Of a stretch of 64,000 bases of DNA, positions 25,405-36,289 are shown in pieces. A program made the translations under genes and the position numbers. This DNA comes from Archivesica marissinica (lineage: Eukaryota; Mollusca; Bivalvia; Venerida; Vesicomyidae). Numbering within the stretch: the stretch's first letter is position 1; every line of letters starts with the position of its first letter. The DNA is taken from contig CM026403.1 in assembly GCA_014843695.1 (NCBI GenBank), forward strand, positions 8,959,117 to 9,023,116, read 5' to 3'. The notes beneath the pieces are model-generated. The model was not told the DNA's origin, made no database searches, and saw only the letters and a program-made list of their open reading frames with translations.

Positions 25405-26702
25405 GTAAGTATTATTCAAGTATTCATTATTGTTATTTATATTGTTATCAATATAATTAAAGAGATATTTTGATAACTATTATAAAATTTACCGAAGTTA
25501 CTTTTGTTTCATTTTCTTTCTATGGTGACTTGTCCATTTTAGGATGGGAGAGATTGTTGTCTTCAAAATAAAATATATAACTCAGTTTATTAATTTGCAA
25601 TCTCGTCGTCATAGAAATAATGATACAATGAGCGACATCGGCCAGTTACTGCCCCTGAATACTCCCTAAAAGTAGATATGTCATATTAAGTGTTTTCCTC
25701 TGTTTTTATCGTTGTTTCCTTTGCACAACATGCTAGCAATTTTATTTCACTATCGCTTTATATGATTATTAAATTACTATATCTCGATATATCTCCTACA
25801 GCGTATGCAATGGGTACTATTTTGTAAAACAATTGGTCAGTTAATTAGCACGATTTTGATAAAATCACATTTATCATACCGCAACATCTGCGTACGGAAC
25901 AACAGTAAAAACATAGGATTCTAACTAAACGGAACTATTCACATTTTGGAATAAATCAGACTTTATCTGCCAAGGGAGGTAATAGAAAATTAGAGAAGTC
26001 TCTCATTTGTATCTGTTTCAACGTAGTTGTTATTCAATGATAATTAGTCTTTCATTTTAAATCCTTTACACAATTATACACACTCTTGTACCGAATTATT
26101 TGAATGAATATTATCAATTAAGACATCGCAATGCAGTTACTTCAGATATGACAGTGAGATATGCTTCAAATGATGATCTCTATAATATTATTCCAAGACC
26201 TAGATGTGAAATGTACATGCAATCGTTTTTAGAATACTCTGGTCCAAAGATATGGAAGTGTCTACCATTGGAAATTAAGACGTCCAGATCGTTAAATATG
26301 TTCAAGACAAAATGTAAATTATGGATACAACAGCTTTTTAATCGGTATACACTAGAACGTTATATATATATGATTGTCATTCAATATGCTTAATGCCGTT
26401 TTGTATTTCGATATGCCGTTTTGTATTTCGATAACATTACCTGTTTTGTTCAAGTTACATTGTACAACATTATACATGTATATTGCATGGCGTAACTGTG
26501 TACTTCGGTTATGCGTATTGTGTATGTGCATTAATGCTATTGTGCTAAGAAATTTAAGAGGGTCCTAAGGAAGATTAGTTCAGTACATAAGGCCACCCTC
26601 TATAAATAAAGAAATATATCTTTAATATGTATTAATGCGATTTATTGCTGTCGGTAATGGAAACATAAATATGTTTAAACTAAGTTATTATTTTCCTTAC
26701 AG
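25405..26702 (+). other. Intron 2 of the GT22 gene
   Basis: 1,298-base intron from GTAAGT at 25405 to ttttccttacAG at 26702. Bases 25405-26080 are AT-rich with no recognisable element. Bases 26080-26620 hold a 3' fragment of a non-LTR retrotransposon. Bases 26620-26702 hold only the polypyrimidine and acceptor region. Confidence 0.75.
26080..26620 (+). pseudogene. 3' fragment of a non-LTR retrotransposon (RT C-terminus and UTR)
   Basis: The open frame LVPNYLNEYYQLRHRN...YSGPKIWKCLPLEIKTSRSLNMFK at 26088-26393 matches the C-terminal segment that follows the RT domain in many animal LINEs (pattern NxxxxRHRN ... GPKIWNxLPxxIK). The 3' end carries a short hairpin (gagggt 26558-26563, accctc 26595-26600) followed by tataaataaag. 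It is a 5'-truncated copy in intron 2. Confidence 0.75.
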
Positions 26703-28799
26703 GTAACCAAGGTATTTCATGCTATATTGACGTCTCTTCTACCGACGATCGTCTTTCAGTTCAGTAAAGAGCTATGCCGCTCAAGGAATATAGGTTTACT
26801 TTCTGCTATATTAGTCAGTTCCTCGTTGTCGTTGAATATATTTGGAACACACACGATGGTCAACAGCTTTCTCTCGCCTTTGCTCTTCATGTCAATTACA
26901 CCACTAGTCACTTTATTCAGAAAGCTGGAAGATCATCAAGACGATGAAGCTATACATCAAATCCACGACACAAACTCTAATGTAACTGAGCGGAAAATAG
27001 ACATAAAGCCGAAAAGACACTTCCAAAATGGAAAAGCACAGTGTGATATAACCAGAGACCAATGTAGTTATGGAAAAAAAGATTCTGTCCGTAGTGAAGA
27101 TGAGAATGCTAATATAATATGTATGAAGGAGAATATAGCAGTGAGTATTTGTGAATTGAAAACTACTGTTATAGTGAACACTAAGTGTTTAATCAAAGGC
27201 AAATTGCAATTGAAAGGCGATGTATACCGAATACTGAAATCAGTCGACATGTACGAGGCATTGTCGGGCCTAGTCCTTGCTGTGTGTATTTATTTAAGAG
27301 TAGATACATGTTTGATCCCACTTCTGCTTTTCATTTGTCACTACCAACATCTGTGTGTCAATATTTCTAAAAATGTAAACGTTTTCCGAAGTTATTTAAT
27401 TGGAACATTGTCCGGTATTTTGATTGGCGGATATTATGATTACGTCACATATGGGCGTTGGTTTCTATCACCATGTCAATGGTACACATTCAACGTTTGG
27501 AACAATTTTGCCGGAAATGTATTTGGCATAAACAGTTGCAGTTTTTATATATCCAAACTTTATGAAAATGAACCTTTCGTTATACTGTCTTTCATATTAA
27601 TTTTATCTGAGTGCTTACTACACGTCATAGAGAGAAATGTTGTGTCTGTTGTTGAATCCAAAAATGTGCAAAGTCACGGAGCAGTTAATCAAAGTCACGG
27701 AGCAGTTAATCAAAGTCACGGAGCAGTTAATCAAGGTCACGGAGCAGTTATTCAAAGTCACGGAGCAGTTAATCAATGTCACGGAGCAGTTAATCAAAGT
27801 TTCATTGTGTTTATTAGTCTGTTATTAGCGTTCAGTTTAAATGGTCACAAAGAACTACGGTTCATGCAAAATGCCATTGTGTTCATGTATATAGCAGTTG
27901 CATGTGCAGTATTTTCAATTGTCGGTTTCATGCGGAGACTGTCATGTTATCATAATTGTTGTCAGTATTCTATTTATTATGTTTACATATTTGGCATGTT
28001 ATTTGTATCTAGTCATTTGCATTCATTTTACAACATGACATCGAGCGACAAAACAAAATGGACGTATGCCGGAAATACAGATTCGAATGAGGTGAATGTT
28101 TGCTTGGATTTCATTCGTCAACAGAATGACGTCACTGGGGTGTTCATGGACCAGTCGATACACATGTCTGGTGCATACTCAATTCTACATCACGATGTTC
28201 CTATATTTGCTTTAAATACGTTTGAATTCATGGAATACAAAACTACCTTCCGTTCCAAGGGTATGGATTCCCTTAAAAACAAAAATGGATATTCAATTTT
28301 CAGCAATATTACCGAATTCATCTCCGTTTACAATACGCCATATTTGTTGAAATTATTAATAAGAAAAACAGAGTATAATTTCTTAATTTTAAAAACAGAT
28401 AGAGGATTCATTGATTTTGGTTATACTGAAGTTTTTCGAGCAGGAAATTCAAAGGTATTGAAAAGAACATTTGAACATGAGGCAGAAACCAAGATGGCGC
28501 ATCTTGCCAAAACGATTGCGGTAGGTTCGAACGCAACAATACTAGAATATGAAGGTTATTGGCTGAAACATTATGGAGTGTACACAGTGGCAGAACATCG
28601 ACTACTCATCGGAAATCGAATAGACCCGACTAGAATAGGGATATTTCGGGCATTGTTGGACTTATATACAATACTAAAGCAGACGACAGACTACAACGGT
28701 GTGCTTACTGCCTGTTTAAATCAATACAAGAAAAGTTATTGTTTGGAGCCTTATGTTCCAATCAAATTACACTCTGGATATTACGGAAACTTTGCTTAA
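26703..28799 (+). CDS. Alg9-like GT22 mannosyltransferase, exon 3 (residues 184-881)
   Basis: Large terminal exon encoding the multi-pass core and C-terminal domain, ending in TAA. Visible landmarks: the helix with GTHTMVNSFLSPLL; a hydrophilic insert at about residues 257-365; YGRW...CQWYTFNVWNNF...VFG, like the FGQW...FNFLKFN...YGSH block of GPI mannosyltransferase 3 (PIGB); a tandem SHGAVNQ repeat at residues 507-548; and HKELRFMQ, matching the HKE-x-RF signature before the last helices. The last ~230 residues (SIHMSGAYSILHHDVPIF onward) do not match any human GT22 C-terminus I can recall. At 881 residues the protein is much longer than typical PIGB or PIGZ (roughly 550-580). Family assignment is confident. 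Choosing PIGB-like over PIGZ-like or a separate clade is not, so no symbol is given. Confidence 0.8.
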   Translation, partial: VTKVFHAILTSLLPTIVFQFSKELCRSRNIGLLSAILVSSSLSLNIFGTHTMVNSFLSPLLFMSITPLVTLFRKLEDHQDDEAIHQIHDTNSNVTERKIDIKPKRHFQNGKAQCDITRDQCSYGKKDSVRSEDENANIICMKENIAVSICELKTTVIVNTKCLIKGKLQLKGDVYRILKSVDMYEALSGLVLAVCIYLRVDTCLIPLLLFICHYQHLCVNISKNVNVFRSYLIGTLSGILIGGYYDYVTYGRWFLSPCQWYTFNVWNNFAGNVFGINSCSFYISKLYENEPFVILSFILILSECLLHVIERNVVSVVESKNVQSHGAVNQSHGAVNQSHGAVNQGHGAVIQSHGAVNQCHGAVNQSFIVFISLLLAFSLNGHKELRFMQNAIVFMYIAVACAVFSIVGFMRRLSCYHNCCQYSIYYVYIFGMLFVSSHLHSFYNMTSSDKTKWTYAGNTDSNEVNVCLDFIRQQNDVTGVFMDQSIHMSGAYSILHHDVPIFALNTFEFMEYKTTFRSKGMDSLKNKNGYSIFSNITEFISVYNTPYLLKLLIRKTEYNFLILKTDRGFIDFGYTEVFRAGNSKVLKRTFEHEAETKMAHLAKTIAVGSNATILEYEGYWLKHYGVYTVAEHRLLIGNRIDPTRIGIFRALLDLYTILKQTTDYNGVLTACLNQYKKSYCLEPYVPIKLHSGYYGNFA
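27672..27797 (+). repeat. 21-bp coding minisatellite in GT22 exon 3
   Basis: Six units of a 21-bp repeat (agtcacggagcagttaatca plus a) encode SHGAVNQ six times with minor changes (GHGAVIQ, CHGAVNQ). The period is a multiple of three, so the frame is kept. It lies between the loop after ERNVVSVVESKNVQ and the helix starting SFIVFISLLLAF, so it extends a hydrophilic loop. Confidence 0.95.
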
Positions 28800-28865
28800 A
28801 TTACAGATCTGTGTATCACTTGACATATGTATGTATTCTGTTTCACAAATACTGTTAGTATTTGG

Positions 28866-29126
28866 TTCCGCCTCCGTGGTCGAGTGGTTAAGGTCGCTGA
28901 CTTGTATACCACTGTAACCAATCATCACTGATGGTCACGGGGTTCGAGCCCCGCTCAGACCGTTTCTCATTTATATGAAAAAGTTGGCAGTTTCTTACGG
29001 AGGTTGGTGCACTCAAGTACTGTTTAACCGCTGGAGCCTGCCCAGGAAAGGTGTTGTTAAGTAAACTGCCCGCCGGCGATATAGCCCGAAATGGTGCTGA
29101 TGCAGGCGTAAAAACCCGATATATAT
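28866..29126 (+). mobile_element. SINE family F, intact copy
   Basis: Type II (Ser/Leu-like) tRNA head: cctccgtggtcgagtggtta, aggtcgctgacttg, a long variable arm, and cacggggttcgagccccgct. Body: tctcatttatatgaaaaagt, tggtgcactcaagtactg, gcctgcccaggaaaggtgtt, cccgccggcgatatagcccg. Perfect 15-bp target duplication actgttagtatttgg at 28851-28865 and 29127-29141. It inserted just 3' of the GT22 stop codon. Confidence 0.92.
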
Positions 29127-29182
29127 ACTGTTAGTATTTGGAACCTCCTTTTCAGTCACGTTGCACACTGGATATTACTGCA

Positions 29183-30172
29183 GCATCGTTAGACTCACTG
29201 CTATATGCATCTAATGGTGGGACCTCCGTGACCGAGTGCATCGTTAGACTCACTGCTATATGCATCTAATGGTGGGACCTCCGTGACCGAGTGCATCGTT
29301 AGACTCACTGCTATATGCATCTAATGGTGGGACCTCCGTGACCGAGTGCATCGTTAGACTCACTGCTATATGCATCTAATGGTGGGACCTCCGTGACCGA
29401 GTGCATCGTTAGACTCACTGCTATATGCATCTAATGGTGGGACCTCCGTGACCGAGTGCATCGTTAGACTCACTGCTATATGCATCTAATGGTGGGACCT
29501 CCGTGACCGAGTGCATCGTTAGACTCACTGCTATATGCATCTAATGGTGGGACCTCCGTGACCGAGTGCATCGTTAGACTCACTGCTATATGCATCTAAT
29601 GGTGGGACCTCCGTGACCGAGTGCATCGTTAGACTCACTGCTATATGCATCTAATGGTGGGACCTCCGTGACCGAGTGCATCGTTAGACTCACTGCTATA
29701 TGCATCTAATGGTGGGACCTCCGTGACCGAGTGCATCGTTAGACTCACTGCTATATGCATCTAATGGTGGGACCTCCGTGACCGAGTGCATCGTTAGACT
29801 CACTGCTATATGCATCTAATGGTGGGACCTCCGTGACCGAGTGCATCGTTAGACTCACTGCTATATGCATCTAATGGTGGGACCTCCGTGACCGAGTGCA
29901 TCGTTAGACTCACTGCTATATGCATCTAATGGTGGGACCTCCGTGACCGAGTGCATCGTTAGACTCACTGCTATATGCATCTAATGGTGGGACCTCCGTG
30001 ACCGAGTGCATCGTTAGACTCACTGCTATATGCATCTAATGGTGGGACCTCCGTGACCGAGTGCATCGTTAGACTCACTGCTATATGCATCTAATGGTGG
30101 GACCTCCGTGACCGAGTGCATCGTTAGACTCACTGCTATATGCATCTAATGGTGGGACCTCCGTGACCGAGT
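29183..30172 (+). repeat. 55-bp satellite, 18 identical units
   Basis: The unit is gcatcgttagactcactgct, then atatgcatctaatggtggga, then cctccgtgaccgagt. By eye all 18 units are identical. The last 17 bases of the unit are the 5' end of a SINE E head, and the array exits into that SINE in register at 30172. Confidence 0.97.
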
Positions 30173-30425
30173 GGGTTACGGAGGTTGACTTCATATGATC
30201 TGCCCCTTACTGCTGCTGGTTCGAATCCCACTGGGGTGTCGAATAGGTTCGTGTGAGGAAGCTATCCAGCTGGCTTGCGGAGGGTCGGTGGTTTTAACAG
30301 GATGCCCGCCCATACTGCTCGAAGATGTACCCGGGATATTTCTCCGCTAATCATATAGCTGAAAAGTCGCAATATTGCCTAAGCTGTTGTTGCTACGCTA
30401 AACCCAAACATAAACACATGTATCT
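30156..30425 (+). mobile_element. SINE family E copy at the array edge
   Basis: cctccgtgaccgagtgggtt, ttgacttcatatgatctgcc, ctgctggttcgaatcccact, gaggaagctatccagctggc, gcggagggtcggtggtttt. Homologous to 12335-12580. Confidence 0.75.
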
Positions 30426-30697
30426 AATTAAATATACCCAGCTTTCACGCCAATTCAGCTGACTGATTTCAATGTCAGCAATTATCGGGGAAAGGCAGCC
30501 CAATCTAAGAGAGATAATTGAGATAATCAAATCAAGTGCAAATTGGACTGATACACAAGGGAGATAAAACCCGACATTTATCCATAAAAGCTGGATATGT
30601 ATGTATATCTACATGTTTTCAAAAAATTGTTATTTTTGTATATGACTGAAGCGTTTGTTAGCTTATATTGATCTTCCGACATATGTGTGGCTACAAG

Positions 30698-30935
30698 TTC
30701 TCAACCGATTAGCGCAGTGGTTAGCGTGCTCGCTTCTCACCAAGGCGACCTGGGTTCGATCCTCGAAGTATGCGAGATAGTCTGGTGGTCGCCATATCGG
30801 ACAGGTGGGTTTTCTCCGGGTACTCCGGTTTCCTCTAACACGAATGACCACATTTACGCTTTCATCCGCACCAACGAGAGTGATTAATATAAGTTGTTGA
30901 AACTTGTTTCGCAATCGTTGTAAAATAAATACATT
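30698..30935 (+). mobile_element. SINE family B copy
   Basis: Full-length: head caaccgattagcgcagtggt, B box gggttcgatcctcg, body ggtcgccatatcggacaggt, and a tail reaching tcgcaatcgttgtaaaataa. The tail is nearly identical to that of SINE A. Confidence 0.88.
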
Positions 30936-31071
30936 TTTAAACCGTTTCAGTCCGATTGCACGCTGAATATTAATGAATAATGCACACATATCTAGGTACA
31001 TCCATCTTATTTATAGTATAATAATATACAACATACTTGTTGCTTAGAACAATATATCCTATCGTATTTAG

Positions 31072-31862
31072 AACATTCCTTCCAGTCAGTTTGCACATTG
31101 GAATATATACACACAATATATCCTATCGTATTTAGAACATTCATTCAAGTCAGTTTGCACATTGGAATATACACACACAATACATGTATATCCTATCGTA
31201 TTTAGAACATTCCTTCCAGTCAGTTTGCACATTGGAATATATACACATAATATATCCTATCGTATTTAGAACATTCATTCAAGTCAGTTTGCACATTGGA
31301 ATATACACACACAATACATGTATATCCTATCGTATTTAGAACATTCCTTCCAGTCAGTTTGCACATTGGAATATACACACAATATATCCTATCGTGTTTA
31401 GAACATTCCTTCCAGTCAGTTTGCACATTGGAATATACACACACAATACATGTATATCCTATCGTATTTAGAACATTCCTTCCAGTCAGTTTGCACATTG
31501 GAATATACACACAATATATCCTATCGTATTTAGAACATTCATTCCAGTCAGTTTGCACATTGGAATATACACACACAATACATGTATATTCTATCGTATT
31601 TAGAACATTCCTTCCAGTCAGTTGGCACATTGGAATATACACACACAATACATGTATATCCTATCGTATTTAGAACATTCATTCCAGTCAGTTTGCACAT
31701 TGGTATATACACACACAATACATGTATATCCTATCGTATTTAGAACATTCATTCCAGTCAGTTTGTACATTAGAACATTCATTCCAGTCAGTTTACACAT
31801 TAGAACATTCATTCCAGTCAGTTTGCACATTAGAACATTCATTCCAGTCAGTTTACACATTG
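31072..31862 (+). repeat. ~64-66-bp satellite with a nested 30-bp sub-array
   Basis: The main unit reads acattccttccagtcagttt, gcacattggaatatacacac, aatacatgtatatcctatcg, tatttaga, with length variation. At 31741-31862 the array switches to four units of 30 bp (tagaacattcattccagtca then gtttgtacat), a sub-segment of the long unit. Confidence 0.93.
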
Positions 31863-31944
31863 GTTATTACAATATATCCTATCGTATTATGTATAATTAA
31901 TCAAAATGTGTTTGTTTTTTGTTTTTTTGTTTTTTTTATACTTT

Positions 31945-32105
31945 ATTTATTTTACAACGATTGCGAAGCAAGTTTGAACAACTTATATTAATCACTCTCG
32001 TTGGCTCGGATGTAAGCGTATATGTGGTCATTCATGTGGGAGGAAACCGGAGTACCCGGAGAAAACCCACCTGTCCGATATGGCGACCATCGTACCATCT
32101 CACAT
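31945..32105 (-). mobile_element. SINE family B, 5'-truncated copy
   Basis: Minus strand: cgccatatcggacaggtggg, ttttctccgggtactccggt, tcctcccacatgaatgacca, gagagtgattaatataagtt. Confidence 0.85.
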
Positions 32106-32382
32106 AATTTTTGTTTAAAATAACATAAAACACTCAATAATACATACAATCATGAGTAATTGTATTCTTCTGCAAATCTGCACACATATACAGTTAAACC
32201 TCTCTTAACCAGTCAGCCAAGGTAATCATAGAAAGTGACTGCATAGCACAGATAGCTACTTAGAGGTGACAACTAACACAGGTTTAACTGAAATGACAAT
32301 ATGTGACATAGAGATTTCCTCTGTTTATATGACGTCCTGATCACGAGGAGCTAAATAGCACGCTGTGCCCGCCGGCTGTAAT

Positions 32383-32440
32383 GTTTTACGTTTATTTATC
32401 GTGTTAATATAACCACTGGACTACTGGTCTGACTGTGCTT
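32383..32440. mobile_element. SINE family C scraps at the left edge of the 37-bp array
   Basis: gttttacgtttatttatcg (C tail, antisense), aaccactggactac (C head, antisense) and gtgctttacac (C body, sense) lie within 60 bases. They look like rearranged pieces of SINE C. Confidence 0.5.
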
Positions 32441-35400
32441 TACACATATCTAAATATCAATGACGGACGTTACAACTTACACCTAAATATCAATGACAGT
32501 CGGTACAACTTACACCTAAATATCAATGACGGTCGATGCAACTTGCACCTAAATATCAATGACGGTCGGTACAACTTACACATATCTAAATGTCAATGAC
32601 GGACGTTACAACCTACACATATATAAATATCAATGACGGTCGATGCAGCTTGCACCTAAATATCAATGACGGGCGATACAACTTACACATATATAAATAT
32701 CAATGACGGGCGTTACAACTTACACATATCTAAATATCAATGACGGTCGGTGCAGCTTATACATATATAAATATCATTGACGGGCGGTGCAGCTTACACA
32801 TATATAAATATCAATGACGGGCGGTGCAGCTTATACATATATAAATATCAATGACGGGCGGTGCAGCTTATACATATCTAAATATGAATGACGGGCGGTG
32901 CAGCTTACACATATCTAAATATGAATGACGGGCGGTGCAGCTTACACATATATAAATATCAATGACGGGCGGTGCAGCTTGCACATATCTAAATATCAAT
33001 GACGGGCGGTGCAGCTTACACATATATAAATATTAATAACGGTCGTTACAACTTACACATATCTAAATATGAATGACGGGCGGTACAACTTACACATATA
33101 TAAATATCAATGACGGTCGGTACAACTTACACATATATAAATATCAATGACGGGCGGTGCAGATTACACATATATAAATATCAATAACGGTCGTTACAAC
33201 TTACACATATCTAAATATCAATGACGGGCGGTGCAGCTTACACATATATAAATATTAATAACGGTCGTTACAACTTACACATATCTAAATATCAATGACG
33301 GGCGGTACAACTTACACATATATAAATATCAATGACGGTCGGTACAACTTACACATATATAAATATCAATGACGGGCGGTGCAGATTACACATATATAAA
33401 TATCAATAACGGTCGTTACAACTTACACATATCTAAATATCAATGACGGGCGGTGCAGCTTACACATATATAAATATTAATAACGGTCGTTACAACTTAC
33501 ACATATCTAAATATCAATGACGGGCGGTACAACTTACACATATATAAATATCAATGACGGTCGGTACAACTTACACATATATAAATATCAATGACGGGCG
33601 GTGCAGATTACACATATATAAATATCAATAACGGTCGTTACAACTTACACATATCTAAATATCAATGACGGGCGGTACAACTTACACATATATAAATATC
33701 AATGACGGTCGGTACAACTTACACATATATAAATATCAACGACGGTCGGTACAACTTATACATATATAAATATCAATGACGGGCGGTGCAGCTTACACAT
33801 ATATTAATATCAATGACGGTCGGTACAGCTTACACATATATAAATATCAATGACGGTCGGTACAGCTTATACATATATAAATATCAATGACGGTCGGTAC
33901 AGCTTACACATATATAAATATCAATGACGGTCGGTACAGCTTACACATATATAAATATCAATGACGGTCGGTACAGCTTACACATATATAAATATCAATG
34001 ACGGTCGGTACAGCTTACACATATATAAATATCAATGACGGTTGGTACAATGTACACATATATAAATATCAATGACGGTCGGTACAACTTATACATATAT
34101 AAATATCAATGACGGTCGGTACAACTTACACATATATAAATATCAATGACGGTCGGTACAACTTATACATATCTAAATATCAATGACGGTCGTTACAACT
34201 TACACATATATAAATATCAATGACGGTCGTTACAACTTATACATATCTAAATATCAATGACGGTCTTTACAACTTACACATATCTAAATATCAATGACGG
34301 ACGGTGCAGCTTATACATATCTAAATATCAATAACGGGCGTTACTACGTACACATATCTAAATATCAATGACGGGCGGTGCAGCTGACACATATATAAAT
34401 ATCAATGACGGACGGTGCAGCTTATACATATCTAAATATCAATGACGGGCGGTGCAGCTTACACATATCTAAATATCAATGACGGTCGGTACAAGTTATA
34501 CATATCTAAATATCAATGACGGGCGGTGCAGCTTACACATATCTAAATATCAATGACGGTCGGTACAACTTACACATATCTAAATATCAATGACGGTCGT
34601 TACAACTTACACATATCTAAATATCAATGACGGAAGGTGCAGCTTATACATATCTAAATATCAATGACGGTCGGTACAACTTACACATATCTAAATATCA
34701 ATGACGGGCGGTGCAGCTTATACATATCTAAATATCAATGACGGTCGGTACAACTTACACATATCTAAATATCAATGAAGGTCGTTACAACTTACACGTA
34801 TCTAAATATCAATGACGGACGGTACAGCTTATGCATATCTAAATATCAATGACGGTCGGTACAACTTATACATATCTAAATATCAATGACGGTCGGTACA
34901 ACTTACACATATCTAAATATCAATGACGGTCGGTACAACTTACACATATCTAAATATCAATGACGGTCGTTACAACTTACACATATCTAAATATCAATGA
35001 CGGAAGGTGCAGCTTATACATATCTAAATATCAATGACGGTCGGTACAACTTACACATATCTAAATATCAATGACGGGCGGTGCAGCTTATACATATCTA
35101 AATATCAATGACGGTCGGTACAACTTACACATATCTAAATATCAATGAAGGTCGTTACAACTTACACGTATCTAAATATCAATGACGGACGGTACAGCTT
35201 ATGCATATCTAAATATCAATGACGGTCGGTACAACTTATACATATCTAAATATCAATGACGGTCGGTACAACTTACACATATCTAAATATCAATGACGGT
35301 CGGTACAACTTACACATATCTAAATATCAATGACGGTCGGTACAACTTATACATATATAAATATCAACGACGGTCGGTACAACTTACACATATCTAAATA

Positions 35401-35765
35401 TCAATGACGGTCGATACAACTTACACATATCTAAATATCAATGACGGACGGTACAGCTTATACATATCTAAATATCAATGACGGTCGGTACAACTTATAC
35501 ATATATAAATATCAATGACGGTCGGTACAACGTACACATATATAAATATCAACGACGGTCGGTACAACTTACACATATCTAAATATCAATGACGGTCGAT
35601 ACAACTTACACATATCTAAATATCAATGACGGTCGATACAAGTTATACATATCTAAATATCAATGACGGGTGGTACAACCTACACATATCTAAATATCAA
35701 TGACGGACGGTATAACTCACACATATATAAATATCAATGACGGACGGTATGTACAGCTTACACAT
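32440..35765 (+). repeat. 37-bp satellite with higher-order structure, ~90 units
   Basis: The unit is acttacacatatctaaatat followed by caatgacggtcggtaca. Variants: atatata/atatcta, cggtacaact/cggtgcagct, gaagg. A six-unit block (222 bp) recurs three times, marked by gcagatt at 33159, 33381 and 33603. A ten-unit block (370 bp) recurs with cggaaggtgc at 34631 and 35001. Confidence 0.96.
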
Positions 35766-35847
35766 TGATGATCGATAGATACCCCACACAATAAACTATG
35801 GAACTCGGTATGGTCACGGTGGTCACGGTATGGTCACGACTTGTGCT

Positions 35848-36236
35848 AATGATAGAGCAGTGGTAGAGCGTTCGCTTCAGGTGCGAAAGGCCCGGAGGTC
35901 GAGCCCGACTAGAGCCATTAAGAGTGTGCCCTTAGGCAATGCATTTACAATGTAATTCCACTTTTCCTCTTCTCTCTCCCTCGTGGCGATGGATTCCATC
36001 ATGAATGAGGCATCGAGAGTAATTAATATAAGTTGTAAGAACTTGTTTCACACTACAGCTAAACTACATTTGTATAAACTAACAGGTCTACAGCGATTTT
36101 TTCCAAACTCGAATCCATTCCACCGGAACCAATCCTTTATGGATACACCGAGATTCAGGAATGAGGTATCGAGAGTGATTACTATAATGGTAAGAACGTC
36201 ATTCGGAATCGAGCTAAACTTAATTTGCATGAACTA
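35848..36236 (+). mobile_element. SINE family A copy plus a second tail fragment
   Basis: Bases 35848-36085: diverged head (gatagagcagtggtagagcg), cgcttcaggtgcgaaaggc, and body and tail. Bases 36139-36236: a second diverged tail (ggatacaccgagattcagga, cgagagtgattactataatg). Confidence 0.8.
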
Positions 36237-36289
36237 ATCTCCTCTGTTGCGTTAATAATGGATGAGCCGCAGTCCATTTAATAAGCGAA

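Noticed and set aside
22493..25473. Open frames up to 767 codons (HTLIHVARVS repeats) that could look like a repeat protein joined to exon 2
   Set aside because: The 28-bp unit has no stop in any + frame, so all three frames are open with the same peptides. Splice junctions and homology support exon 2 starting at 25193 instead.
29183..30172. Treating the 55-bp array as clustered tRNA or 5S-like genes
   Set aside because: Each unit has only the first 17 bases of a tRNA-like head and lacks the B box.
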